DNA of 12,890 nucleotides, from NCBI GenBank assembly GCA_025964055.1, contig JAOPZP010000229.1, forward strand, positions 1-12,890, given 5' to 3'. A program made the translations under genes and the position numbers. The stretch comes from Conexibacter sp. (GTDB taxonomy: Bacteria; Actinomycetota; Thermoleophilia; Solirubrobacterales; Solirubrobacteraceae). Of this stretch, positions 5,896 through 12,890 are shown in pieces (within the stretch, counting starts at the first letter, position 1; each line of letters starts with the position of its first letter). The notes under the pieces are model-generated. The model made no database searches, was not told where the DNA came from, and was given only the letters and a program-made list of their open reading frames with translations.

Positions 5896-8142
5896 ATGGA
5901 CCGGCCCTCGCCAGCCAACGCGACGGTCGGGATCGAGCCGATGGGGTCGCACTTCGTCGTGACCACGGTGCCCGGCGACGGGCTCGCCGGCGCGCTGGCG
6001 GCGCTCCCCCACGTCCTGCGTGACCGGATCCGCGAGCCGCACCGCTGGAGCGCGCCCGCGGTGCCGATCGTCGTGCGCGCGGTGCGCGCGCTGCTCGCGA
6101 TGCACCCGTGGATCGCCGTCGAGCCCGACGCAGAGCGCCTGTTGATCGCCGTCGAGCAGCTGCCGGAGGCCGCCACGGCCGTCGCGCACTTCTGCGAGCA
6201 CAAGCCCGGCGTGCCCGGCGTCGTCATCGCGATGGAGCCCGACCCGGAGCTCCGCGCTGTGTTCGCGAAGCTGCCCGAGCGCCGCCGTGATCCGGTGCTG
6301 GACCGCTGGTGGATCCCCGCGCGCGAGGGGCCGCTGGAGGCGCTCGGCGACGAGCTCGACCGCATCGGGTCGCTCACCGCCACGCCCGAGGTCCGCAAGC
6401 GGGTCGGCCGCTACGAGCAGCCGTCGCTCTCGATGGCCGCGGTCGTCGATGTCGCGCACCGCTGCGACGTGGCCGTCGTCGACAACACGGCCGGCGAGGT
6501 CGGACTGCGCCTGTGCCGCCGCTGCCATCCGGACCTCGAGCCGGAGCTGACGCCGCTCGGCCTCGTGATGCGCACGTTCGACTCGTGGTGGGTCTCGATC
6601 CACGGCGACGGCCGCCTGCGGGCCCTGCTCGAGGCGCGACCGGAGCTGCAGGGCGGCCACGAGATCCTCCCCGCGCTCGACGCCGCGGCGGTCCGGGCGG
6701 GCGCCGCCGACGCGCTGGAGGCGCTGTCGGGCGCCGAAGAGGGCCGGATCGACATCGAGGGCCTGAACGCGCCGCTGCGCCCGTTCCAGGGCGCCGCCGT
6801 CGACTACGCGCTGCGCGCCCGCCGGACGTTCCTGTCCGACGAACCCGGCCTGGGCAAGACGATCCAGGCGCTCGCGACGCTCGAGGCCGCCGGCGCCTAC
6901 CCCGCGCTGGTCGTCGCGCCGGCCTCACTGCGCCTCAACTGGCTGCGCGAGGCCGAGCGCTGGTTGCCGCACCTCACCCGCGCCGGGTTGAGCGGTGGCG
7001 ACGCCGTCGGCGCCCAGGACATCGCGGTCGCCAGCTACGAGATCGCCCACACGCTGGTCGACGGGACGATCGCGGCGCCCCCGCGCGCGCTGGTCCTCGA
7101 CGAGTCGCACTTCTGCAAGAACCCGACCGCGCGCCGGACCCAGGCCGTCACCGCGATCGCGACCGCGCTGCCCGAGGACGCGATCGTCCTGCTGCTCTCC
7201 GGCACGCCGGTGCTCAACCGCCCCGAGGAGCTCGCCGCGCAGCTGAAGATCCTCGGCCGCCTCGACGAGATCGGCGGCGCGCGCCGCTTCGCCCGCGTCT
7301 ATGCGCGCGGCCAGGAGCTCAACGTGCTCAACCGGCGCCTGCGCCGGACCTGCTTCGTGCGTCGCCGCAAGGCCGACGTCCTGCGCCATCTGCCGGCCAA
7401 GCAGCGCGTCATCGTCCCGGTCGCGATCGCCAACGGCGGCGAGTACCGCGCCGCGCAGTCCGACGTCGCCCGGTGGGTCCGCGCCCAGGCCGAGGCCGAC
7501 GAGACGTTCAGGCGCGAGATCGAGGACCTGGACGACGACGCGCGCGCCGCCGCCATCCGGGAGCGCGGCCGCGACGCCGAGCAGCGCGCCCGCCGCGCCC
7601 AGGCGCTGGTCCGGATCACGCAGCTGGCGCTGATCGCCGCGCGCGGCAAGCTCGACGGCGCCAAGGAGTGGATCGCCAACTTCGTCGAGACCGGCGAGAA
7701 GCTCGTGGTCTTCACGCGCCACCGCGAGATCGGCGACGCGTTGTTGGAGGCCTTCCCCGGCGCCGCCTGCGCGACGGGCCGCCTCGACGCCGACGGCCGC
7801 GCCGCCGAGGTCGAGCGCTTCCAGTCGACCGATGACTGCCGGCTCATCATCTGCTCGCTGGACGCCGCCGGCGTCGGCCTGACCATGACCGCCGCGTCCA
7901 ACGTCGCGTTCGTGGAGCTGGGCTGGACGCCCGCGGCCCACGACCAGGCCGAGGATCGCGTGCACCGCATCGGCCAGGAGGAGGCCGTGACCGCCTGGTA
8001 CCTGCTGGCGGCCGACACGATCGACGAGCGGATCGCGGCCGTGATCGACCGCAAGCGCGAGCTGGTCCGGGCCGCCACCGACGGCACGCCCGCGGGCCAG
8101 GAGGCGGTCCTCGACGAGCTGCTGGACTGGCTGTCGGCCTGA
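5896..8142 (+). CDS. SNF2-family DNA helicase/translocase, SMARCAL1-like
   Basis: A 748-residue protein. An N-terminal region of about 300 residues is unrecognised; it includes CRRCH near 213 and a Trp-rich stretch (RTFDSWWVSI). The two RecA lobes follow. Walker A is DEPGLGKTIQ (Asp315, Lys321), the Walker B box is LVLDESHFCKN (Asp402-Glu403-Ser404-His405) and motif III is LLSGTPVLNRPEE (Ser435-Pro438). A charged insertion follows at about 525-575, then the C-lobe with EKLVVFTRHRE, SLDAAGVGLTMTAAS and motif VI DQAEDRVHRIGQ (His690-Gln694). The DESH box with KN and a short insertion resembles the SMARCAL1/ZRANB3 branch rather than the RapA or DISARM types. These ATPases move along DNA and remodel forks or displace proteins. 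Leaderless start at 5896. No nuclease, methylase or other defence gene is adjacent, so I treat it as a stand-alone repair/replication protein. Confidence 0.9.
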   Translation: MDRPSPANATVGIEPMGSHFVVTTVPGDGLAGALAALPHVLRDRIREPHRWSAPAVPIVVRAVRALLAMHPWIAVEPDAERLLIAVEQLPEAATAVAHFCEHKPGVPGVVIAMEPDPELRAVFAKLPERRRDPVLDRWWIPAREGPLEALGDELDRIGSLTATPEVRKRVGRYEQPSLSMAAVVDVAHRCDVAVVDNTAGEVGLRLCRRCHPDLEPELTPLGLVMRTFDSWWVSIHGDGRLRALLEARPELQGGHEILPALDAAAVRAGAADALEALSGAEEGRIDIEGLNAPLRPFQGAAVDYALRARRTFLSDEPGLGKTIQALATLEAAGAYPALVVAPASLRLNWLREAERWLPHLTRAGLSGGDAVGAQDIAVASYEIAHTLVDGTIAAPPRALVLDESHFCKNPTARRTQAVTAIATALPEDAIVLLLSGTPVLNRPEELAAQLKILGRLDEIGGARRFARVYARGQELNVLNRRLRRTCFVRRRKADVLRHLPAKQRVIVPVAIANGGEYRAAQSDVARWVRAQAEADETFRREIEDLDDDARAAAIRERGRDAEQRARRAQALVRITQLALIAARGKLDGAKEWIANFVETGEKLVVFTRHREIGDALLEAFPGAACATGRLDADGRAAEVERFQSTDDCRLIICSLDAAGVGLTMTAASNVAFVELGWTPAAHDQAEDRVHRIGQEEAVTAWYLLAADTIDERIAAVIDRKRELVRAATDGTPAGQEAVLDELLDWLSA

Positions 8143-8214
8143 CCTTCGCCGGCAAGCAGGTTCCCGCTCTGTGGCCTCGGGGTAACGCACGAGGACGCGT
8201 CCCGACAGCGAGCG

Positions 8215-9585
8215 ATGGAGCTCTACGACGATGGCGGGTTACGCAGGGACCAGGCGTTGATGGATCCGATCGGCACGACCGCCTGCGTCGTCTCGAGCGT
8301 CCGGCTGCCGGGAAGCAGGGAGCAGCTGTTCCACCTGTGGCTGCCGTTCGGCTTCCTCGGGGTCATCGCTTGGTCGGTCTGGTGCATCCGTCGCCTGCTC
8401 ACCGCGCTGTACCGGCCGGCCGCCGGTGACCACTACGAGCCGGTCACGGTCGTCGCCCCGTGCTTCCGTGAGCACCACCTGGTCCTCCGGGCGGCCGTCC
8501 GCTCATGGCTGGCGGCGGGAGCCGAGGACGTCGTGCTCGTCTTTCCCCTCGACGAGGAGGAGAACCGCGTCCGTGCCGCCGACGCCTTCGCCGGCGACCC
8601 GCGGGTGCGCTTCGCCGTCACCAGCAACCCGGAGAAGCGCTACAGCCTGAGCGTCGGCATCCGCTCGGCGCGGGCGGGCATCGTCGTCCTCAGCGACTCC
8701 GACACGCTCTGGCAGCGCGACCTGCTGCGCAACCTGCTCAGGCCGTTCTCTGACCCGCGCGTGGGGGGCGTCGGGACGCGCCAGCGCGTGCTCGACGCCA
8801 GGAGCTCGGTCTGGCGTCGTGCAACCGACTGGATGCTCGACGCCAAGTACCTCACCTACATCCCGGCGATGGCGCGCTCGGGCGGCGTCTCGTGCCTGTC
8901 GGGCCGGACGGTGGCCTACCGTCGCTCCATCCTGCTGGAGGTGCTGCCCGAGCTCACGAGCGAGACCTTCTTCGGCCGGCGGTGCATCTCCGGCGACGAC
9001 GGCCGGCTCACGTGGCTCGTGCTCAACAAGGGCTACAAGACGACCTACCAGCAGAACGCCGTCGCCTGGACCATGATGCCCGACACGGCGCGCGGCTTCT
9101 TCGAGCAACGCATCCGCTGGTCGCGCAACGCCTGGCGCTGCTATCTGCGCGCCATCGGCCGCGGCTGGCTGTTCCGTCAACCCCTCATCACCCGGGTGTC
9201 GGTGCTGCAGGGGCTGCTTGCGCCCTTCTCCCTGTCGATCGGGTTCGTGTTCGTGGGGCTGACGATCGCGCGTGGCGACCTGGTCGCGACGGCGGTCTGG
9301 GTGACGTGGATCACGACCGGACGCGGCATCCGGGCGATCGACCACCTGCGGCAGACGCCGCGCGACGTCTTCCTCCTGCCGTTCATGACGGCGCTGATCC
9401 TCGGCGCGATGACCGTCGTGCGCTTCTACACGGCCTTCACGATGAACCGCCAGGCATGGATCACGCGCCGGGTCGACGGCGCCGGCCCTGAGGGCCAGGG
9501 CGCGGAATCCCTGCACATGTCGATCGACCATCAGGTCGGGGCGGTGGTCGCGCTCACCGGGACCGATGATGTGGGCGAGCGCTAG
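8215..9585 (+). CDS. Membrane family-2 glycosyltransferase, processive polysaccharide synthase (Alg8/hyaluronan-synthase-like)
   Basis: 456 residues. One membrane segment at about 38-60 (LWLPFGFLGVIAWSVW) precedes a GT-A domain that begins YEPVTVVAPCFREH. Processive GT2 motifs are complete: SDSDT (Asp161, Asp163) for nucleotide-sugar and metal, SGDDGRLTW (Asp261, Asp262; catalytic base), and EQRIRW (Gln298-Trp302, the QxxRW type). The acceptor-side SGRTVAYRRS also fits. Three hydrophobic segments follow (about 325-350, 355-375, 390-415). The end RFYTAFTMNRQAWITRR resembles, from memory, the Alg8 C-terminal RQSW motif more than the WGTR end of hyaluronan synthases. It likely polymerises a nucleotide-activated sugar and extrudes the chain across the membrane. 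Its stop lies 20 nt inside the epimerase-like gene. The start is unsure: ATG 8260 is an alternative and neither has a strong Shine-Dalgarno site. Confidence 0.88.
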   Translation: MELYDDGGLRRDQALMDPIGTTACVVSSVRLPGSREQLFHLWLPFGFLGVIAWSVWCIRRLLTALYRPAAGDHYEPVTVVAPCFREHHLVLRAAVRSWLAAGAEDVVLVFPLDEEENRVRAADAFAGDPRVRFAVTSNPEKRYSLSVGIRSARAGIVVLSDSDTLWQRDLLRNLLRPFSDPRVGGVGTRQRVLDARSSVWRRATDWMLDAKYLTYIPAMARSGGVSCLSGRTVAYRRSILLEVLPELTSETFFGRRCISGDDGRLTWLVLNKGYKTTYQQNAVAWTMMPDTARGFFEQRIRWSRNAWRCYLRAIGRGWLFRQPLITRVSVLQGLLAPFSLSIGFVFVGLTIARGDLVATAVWVTWITTGRGIRAIDHLRQTPRDVFLLPFMTALILGAMTVVRFYTAFTMNRQAWITRRVDGAGPEGQGAESLHMSIDHQVGAVVALTGTDDVGER

Positions 9586-11140
9586 GACGCGGATCGGTGC
9601 GCTGACGGCAGCGGCCCTGCTGTGGTCGGCCACGCCCGCCGGCGCGGTTCCGGGCGACCCCGGCCGGGCGTCGACGGGCGACCCGCGCGACGTGATGGCC
9701 CGGCAGATCGACGCCGCGGTGGGGGCAGCCGACGACGTGCGTCCCCAAGGCCCCGTCGCGGTCACGCTGGCCGGCGTGCCGGCCGTCGTCGTCGGTCGCG
9801 ACGCGACGCTGGCCGACGTCGGTGCGGCCGTGCCGGAGGCAGTGCGCCAGCCCGCGCCCGGTGTGTGGGACGTCGACCGGTTGCTGGTCGTGACGCGTGG
9901 TGCGACCCTGACCATCGCCGCGCCGGACGTTCGGGAGGTGCGTCTGCTGTCGCAGAACGGCCGGTTCGCCACGATCGTCGCCCGCAACGCGAGCCTGCTC
10001 GTCGCCGGCGAGCGCTCGCGGCGCCTGGCCGTACGCTCGTGGGACGTCGCCGCCAACGGCCCCGACACCTCGCTCGCAGACGGGCGCGGCAGCCTGTCGG
10101 TACGCGGCGCGGGACGCCTCGACGCCACGGACGTCAGCTTCGAGGACCTGGGGTTCTTCGAAGGCAGGGTGTCGGGCGTCGCCGCCACGGCGGCACGGCT
10201 CATGGACGGCAGCGACCCGCCGCTGGCCGCGCGACCGACCGGCTCGCTGACGCGTTCGCGCTTCGTGCGCAACCTGTTCGGCGCCTACACCTACGAGGCG
10301 TTCGGGATGGCCTGGGTCGACGACGCGTTCGTGCGCAACCGCGTCTACGGCCTCGACCCCCACGACAACTCCGACGGCTTCCTCATCGAGAACAACCTGG
10401 CGGCGCGCAACGGGCGCCACGGGATCATCCTGTCGCGGTTCTGCGACGACGACGTCATCCGGCGCAACCGGGTGGTCGCCAACGGCGCGCACGGGATCGT
10501 CCTGGACGACGGCAAGGACGCCGACGGCCCGTCGGATCGCAACGCGGTCGTCGGCAACGTCGTCCGTGACAACGCGGGCGCCGGGATCTGGATCGAGGGG
10601 TCGAGCCACAACCGGATCATCGGCAACCGCGTCGACGGCCAGCGCTACGGCGTGCTGATCCAACCGGGCTCGTCAGGCAACACCGTGGGCGACAACGTCA
10701 TCGCCGACTCCGGCGACTACGGGGTCTTCGTCAACGGGGGCCAGGTCACCGACGTGGCCGGCAACGCGATCGCCCGGGCCGGCACCGGCGTTCGCCTGCG
10801 CGAGACGGCTCGCTCGCGGGTGATGGGCAACGTCATGGTCAGGATGCGCGACCACGGCGTGAAGGTCGACGGATTGCGTGGACCGGCGCAGACGGGCATC
10901 GTCCTGGCGCACAACCGGATCAGCGGCAGCGGACCGTCGCCGATCCTGTCGGACGAAGGCCCGCGCGACGTCGACATCCACGGCAACGCGGAGCGCTGGG
11001 ACTACCCACCGACGCACGACATCGCGGCCGCCATGGGTGCGTTCGTCGGTCCCGGCATCTGGGCGCTGCTGTTCGCCACCGTCGTGTTCGGCCCCATGCC
11101 GTTCCTGCTGATCGCACGACTGCGGGGAAGGCGACGATGA
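9566..11140 (+). CDS. AlgG-like parallel beta-helix C5-epimerase, membrane-anchored
   Basis: 524 residues, against about 543 for Pseudomonas AlgG. A signal peptide (residues 1-27, cleavage after PAGA) precedes an N-terminal domain (about 45-200) with VTRGATLTIAAPDVREVRL. A right-handed parallel beta-helix follows (about 205-480), with repeated N-x-V-x-x-N-x-x-x-G-I turns. The catalytic-site pattern of AlgG is present: RNLFGAYTYEA, then YGLDPHDNSDG (Asp264-Pro-His266-Asp267), then RHGIILSRFCDDD (His285, Arg291), then AHGIVLDDG. In AlgG the DPHD His is the proposed base and the following Arg assists. A C-terminal hydrophobic segment (about 495-516) before RLRGRRR would anchor the enzyme outside the membrane; Gram-negative AlgG lacks it. 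The likely role is to invert C5 of uronic-acid residues in the chain made by the upstream synthase. It overlaps the synthase gene by 20 nt and the next gene by 4 nt. Confidence 0.83.
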   Translation: MMWASARTRIGALTAAALLWSATPAGAVPGDPGRASTGDPRDVMARQIDAAVGAADDVRPQGPVAVTLAGVPAVVVGRDATLADVGAAVPEAVRQPAPGVWDVDRLLVVTRGATLTIAAPDVREVRLLSQNGRFATIVARNASLLVAGERSRRLAVRSWDVAANGPDTSLADGRGSLSVRGAGRLDATDVSFEDLGFFEGRVSGVAATAARLMDGSDPPLAARPTGSLTRSRFVRNLFGAYTYEAFGMAWVDDAFVRNRVYGLDPHDNSDGFLIENNLAARNGRHGIILSRFCDDDVIRRNRVVANGAHGIVLDDGKDADGPSDRNAVVGNVVRDNAGAGIWIEGSSHNRIIGNRVDGQRYGVLIQPGSSGNTVGDNVIADSGDYGVFVNGGQVTDVAGNAIARAGTGVRLRETARSRVMGNVMVRMRDHGVKVDGLRGPAQTGIVLAHNRISGSGPSPILSDEGPRDVDIHGNAERWDYPPTHDIAAAMGAFVGPGIWALLFATVVFGPMPFLLIARLRGRRR

Positions 11141-12513
11141 GATGGGCGACCACCGTGGCGGTGGCGGTGGCGGTGGCGACGGCGGCCGCTGCCTACGGAG
11201 CCGCCCGCTACGTCGACGATCCGCGCGACGAGGCGCCACGGCCCGCCGCCACAGGTCGGCAGACGCTGCGGGCGTTGGTCGTCGTCAGCAAGAAGGGGCA
11301 CCCGACGCACCCGACCTGGTACCACGACGCGCAGCTGGTCGAGCGCGGCGGGATCATCACCGTCGCCTGGAACGGCGACGGTGAGACACGCGCCGGACAG
11401 GTCCGGGCGGACGACTTCGCGTTGCTGTCGAAGGTGCGCCTGAACCAGGGGCCGCTGGGTGGCGTCACCGACTCCACCGGGACCGACACCGACCGCCATG
11501 ACGTCCCGGCCGTCGTGGCCGATGGGGCGGGACGCCTGGCGTTCCTCTACGGCGGCGGGTCGCTCGCCGCGCGTGGCTCCGCGGGTCCATACGTCCGACG
11601 CGGCTCCGTGGCGAACGCGATCGACCGGCTCGGTGCTGAGCAGAGGCTCGCGATCGGCGACGGCGCGGCGTTCGACTTCGAGGCCGTCACCGACGCCGCG
11701 GGCACCGTGCACCTCATCGGCCAGCATGGGCGCGGGCGGACCGGCGCGCTGGTCGAGCTGCGGCTGGGCCGGGACGGCACATGGCTGCCGCCGCGCGTGC
11801 TGATCGAGGGCGGCCTCCAACCCGGCGGCTGCGTCCTGGACGGCCGCGCGCGTGGATGCAACCGCTTCGCGATCGGCCGGCTGGCGGCCGACCGCGCGAC
11901 CGGGCGTCTCCACCTCGTGTGGGGGTGGTCGGAGGATTCGCTGTCGGGCAAGTGCCGGACCGACGCGGGATTCTGCGACCACGATTTGATGTACGCCTAC
12001 TCCGACGACGGCGGAGAGACCTGGCACAACGCGGGCGGTGGTGCGACGGTGCGCGTGTCGGACGGTCCGCTGCAGGCCAACGCCGCCCCGTTCCGCGTGG
12101 TGGGCGGCCACGTCGGTCTCTTCAAGGCGGTCGCGGCGGGGCCGGCCGGCCCGCTGCTGATCTACACGACGTTCGGCGGCCGAGGCCAGTCGCTGATGGC
12201 AGCGCGCCTGGTCGGCGGGCGCTGGCGGTCGGCGCGGGTCGCGGAGTCGCGGAGCGGCGACGCCGGGTGGAGCGGCTCGCTCGTCCTGCGCGGCGGGGCC
12301 GCCTACAGCCTGTGGACGCCGACCGGCGACGCCATCCACAGCTTCACGTCTGCAGACGGCGTCGCGTGGCGGCACGCCGTCATCTATCGCGGCCCGGCCT
12401 GGTCGCTGACCGGCGCGCCGTCGGCGCGGCCGCACGAGCAGCTCCTGTTGTGGCGCGGGAAGCAGCAGGGCAGCCACAGCTGGGTGATGCTCGGGGCGGC
12501 GCCGGCGCCATAG
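11137..12513 (+). CDS. Exported BNR/BNR_4-type beta-propeller, candidate polysaccharide lyase or binding protein
   Basis: 458 residues. The N-terminus MRWATTVAVAVAVATAAAAYG is a signal peptide or signal anchor. Blade-like repeats follow. TDRHDVPAVVADGAGRLAFL (His121, Pro124) resembles the H-x-x-P-x-x-x-x-D-x-x-G motif of BNR_4 propellers, the fold used by ulvan-lyase families PL24/PL25. A clear Asp box is SDDGGETW (residues 289-296) after HDLMYAY, and VHLIGQHGRGRTG and LHLVWGW are further strands. Cysteines at CVLDGRARGC and KCRTDAGFC could form disulfides. I cannot assign catalytic residues firmly, so a sialidase-like hydrolase, a lyase trimming the polymer or a glycan-binding protein are all open. 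The ATG overlaps the epimerase stop (ATGA), and GGAAGG lies just upstream, so it is translationally coupled and very likely works on the same polymer. Confidence 0.75.
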   Translation: MRWATTVAVAVAVATAAAAYGAARYVDDPRDEAPRPAATGRQTLRALVVVSKKGHPTHPTWYHDAQLVERGGIITVAWNGDGETRAGQVRADDFALLSKVRLNQGPLGGVTDSTGTDTDRHDVPAVVADGAGRLAFLYGGGSLAARGSAGPYVRRGSVANAIDRLGAEQRLAIGDGAAFDFEAVTDAAGTVHLIGQHGRGRTGALVELRLGRDGTWLPPRVLIEGGLQPGGCVLDGRARGCNRFAIGRLAADRATGRLHLVWGWSEDSLSGKCRTDAGFCDHDLMYAYSDDGGETWHNAGGGATVRVSDGPLQANAAPFRVVGGHVGLFKAVAAGPAGPLLIYTTFGGRGQSLMAARLVGGRWRSARVAESRSGDAGWSGSLVLRGGAAYSLWTPTGDAIHSFTSADGVAWRHAVIYRGPAWSLTGAPSARPHEQLLLWRGKQQGSHSWVMLGAAPAP

Positions 12514-12572
12514 GTGATGGCGCAGGACGGTGGCACGAGATCACCCGAGAGCGCGACCTCGCTGCGGTGCCC

Positions 12573-12890
12573 TCAGTCGATCGTCGGCGCCACGGGATCG
12601 GCGGCCGCCGCGTCCGCCCTCCAGCGTCCGCCGAGCTCGCTGCGCGAACGGACGCCGAGCTTGCGGTAGGCCGCCCGCAGGTGATGCTCGACCGTGCGCG
12701 GCGACAGATACAGGGCCGCCGCCGCCTCGCGGTTGGTCGCCCCGCCTGCCACGAGCGCGCAGACCTCGCGCTCCCGCTCGGTCAACGACGCATCCGCGCG
12801 GTCGCCGCCGTTCGCCGCGCCGGTGGCCCGCAGCTCGTGCGCCGCGCGCGCCGCCCAGTGTTCGGCGCCCAGGGCGACGAACACCGTGTG
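12573..12890 (-). CDS. LuxR-family transcriptional regulator, C-terminal HTH end (partial at right edge)
   Basis: The visible 105 residues are open to the right edge; the GTG at 12884 lies inside the frame and is probably not the true start. They begin with an alpha-helical stretch (VALGAEHWAARAAHELRATG) that looks like the last TPR-like helix of large LuxR (LAL/MalT-type) regulators. The LuxR HTH follows: LTEREREVCALVAGGATNRE, then AALYLSPRTVEHHLRAAYRK, then LGVRSRSEL, with the usual recognition helix around SPRTVEHHL. Whether the missing part contains the AAA-type ATPase cannot be seen. It converges on the polysaccharide operon with about 60 nt between stops, so a direct regulatory link is only a possibility. 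Confidence 0.88.
   Translation of the reverse strand, partial: HTVFVALGAEHWAARAAHELRATGAANGGDRADASLTEREREVCALVAGGATNREAAAALYLSPRTVEHHLRAAYRKLGVRSRSELGGRWRADAAAADPVAPTID

Noticed and set aside
5896..8142. SNF2 helicase as part of a defence system (DISARM-like or similar)
   Set aside because: No methylase, nuclease, DUF1998 or phospholipase-D partner nearby, and the motifs fit the SMARCAL1 branch.
8215..9585. Calling the glycosyltransferase a hyaluronan synthase
   Set aside because: The core motifs allow it, but the C-terminal RQAW motif and the AlgG-like neighbour point to an alginate-like polymer instead.
8503..10272. Minus-strand open frame of 589 residues opposite the glycosyltransferase and epimerase
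   Set aside because: Compositionally biased product without motifs; the opposite strand is clearly coding.
11002..12477. Minus-strand open frame of 491 residues opposite the BNR-type gene
   Set aside because: Antisense shadow; the plus frame has a signal peptide, an Asp box and a coupled ATGA start.
12514..12572. Possible intrinsic terminator between the convergent genes
   Set aside because: Only a 6-bp GGTGAT/ATCACC pairing with a loop of about 20 nt and no T-run; too weak to annotate.

Overview
The window is about 72% G+C throughout and carries actinobacterial-looking genes. It has no rRNA, tRNA, CRISPR array or mobile element. Several features suggest the Thermoleophilia/Solirubrobacterales branch of Actinomycetota: an LVIVD-repeat secreted protein ending in a Cys-framed beta module, a small secreted HExxH protein, promoters of the form TANNNT-N7-ATG that imply leaderless mRNAs, and a large-LuxR-type regulator fragment. 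The taxonomic guess rests on recalled family resemblance and was not searched.

Left part (1-3400). A secreted clan-A-type glycoside hydrolase lies on the minus strand and runs off the left edge. It has no ATG or TTG start and no stop inside the window, so it is easy to miss. It is divergent from a VOC-fold protein. Then come an aldo/keto reductase and a cupin resembling the Mn-dependent hydroxynitrile lyase family. The last two form a two-gene operon with Shine-Dalgarno sites.

Middle (3409-8142). A small exported HExxH zincin on the minus strand is divergent from a secreted LVIVD beta-propeller protein. After that comes a stand-alone SMARCAL1-like SNF2 helicase with an unrecognised 300-residue N-terminal region. 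Both plus-strand genes appear to use leaderless promoters, and the helicase -10 box contains the stop codon of the propeller gene.

Right part (8215-12513). This is the most interesting region: three tightly overlapping genes that together look like a compact exopolysaccharide assembly line. The first is a membrane family-2 glycosyltransferase with DxD, GDD and QxxRW motifs and an Alg8-like C-terminal signature. The second is a right-handed parallel beta-helix protein with the AlgG catalytic pattern (YG-DPHD followed by HGII-SR), a signal peptide and a C-terminal membrane anchor. The third is an exported beta-propeller of BNR/BNR_4 type that could be a lyase or binding protein for the polymer. 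I infer an alginate-like, C5-epimerised polyuronate system adapted to a one-membrane cell. It lacks the Alg44, AlgK, AlgE and acetylation genes of Pseudomonas in this window.

Right edge (12573-12890). The C-terminal HTH end of a LuxR-family regulator, on the minus strand, converges on the polysaccharide operon.
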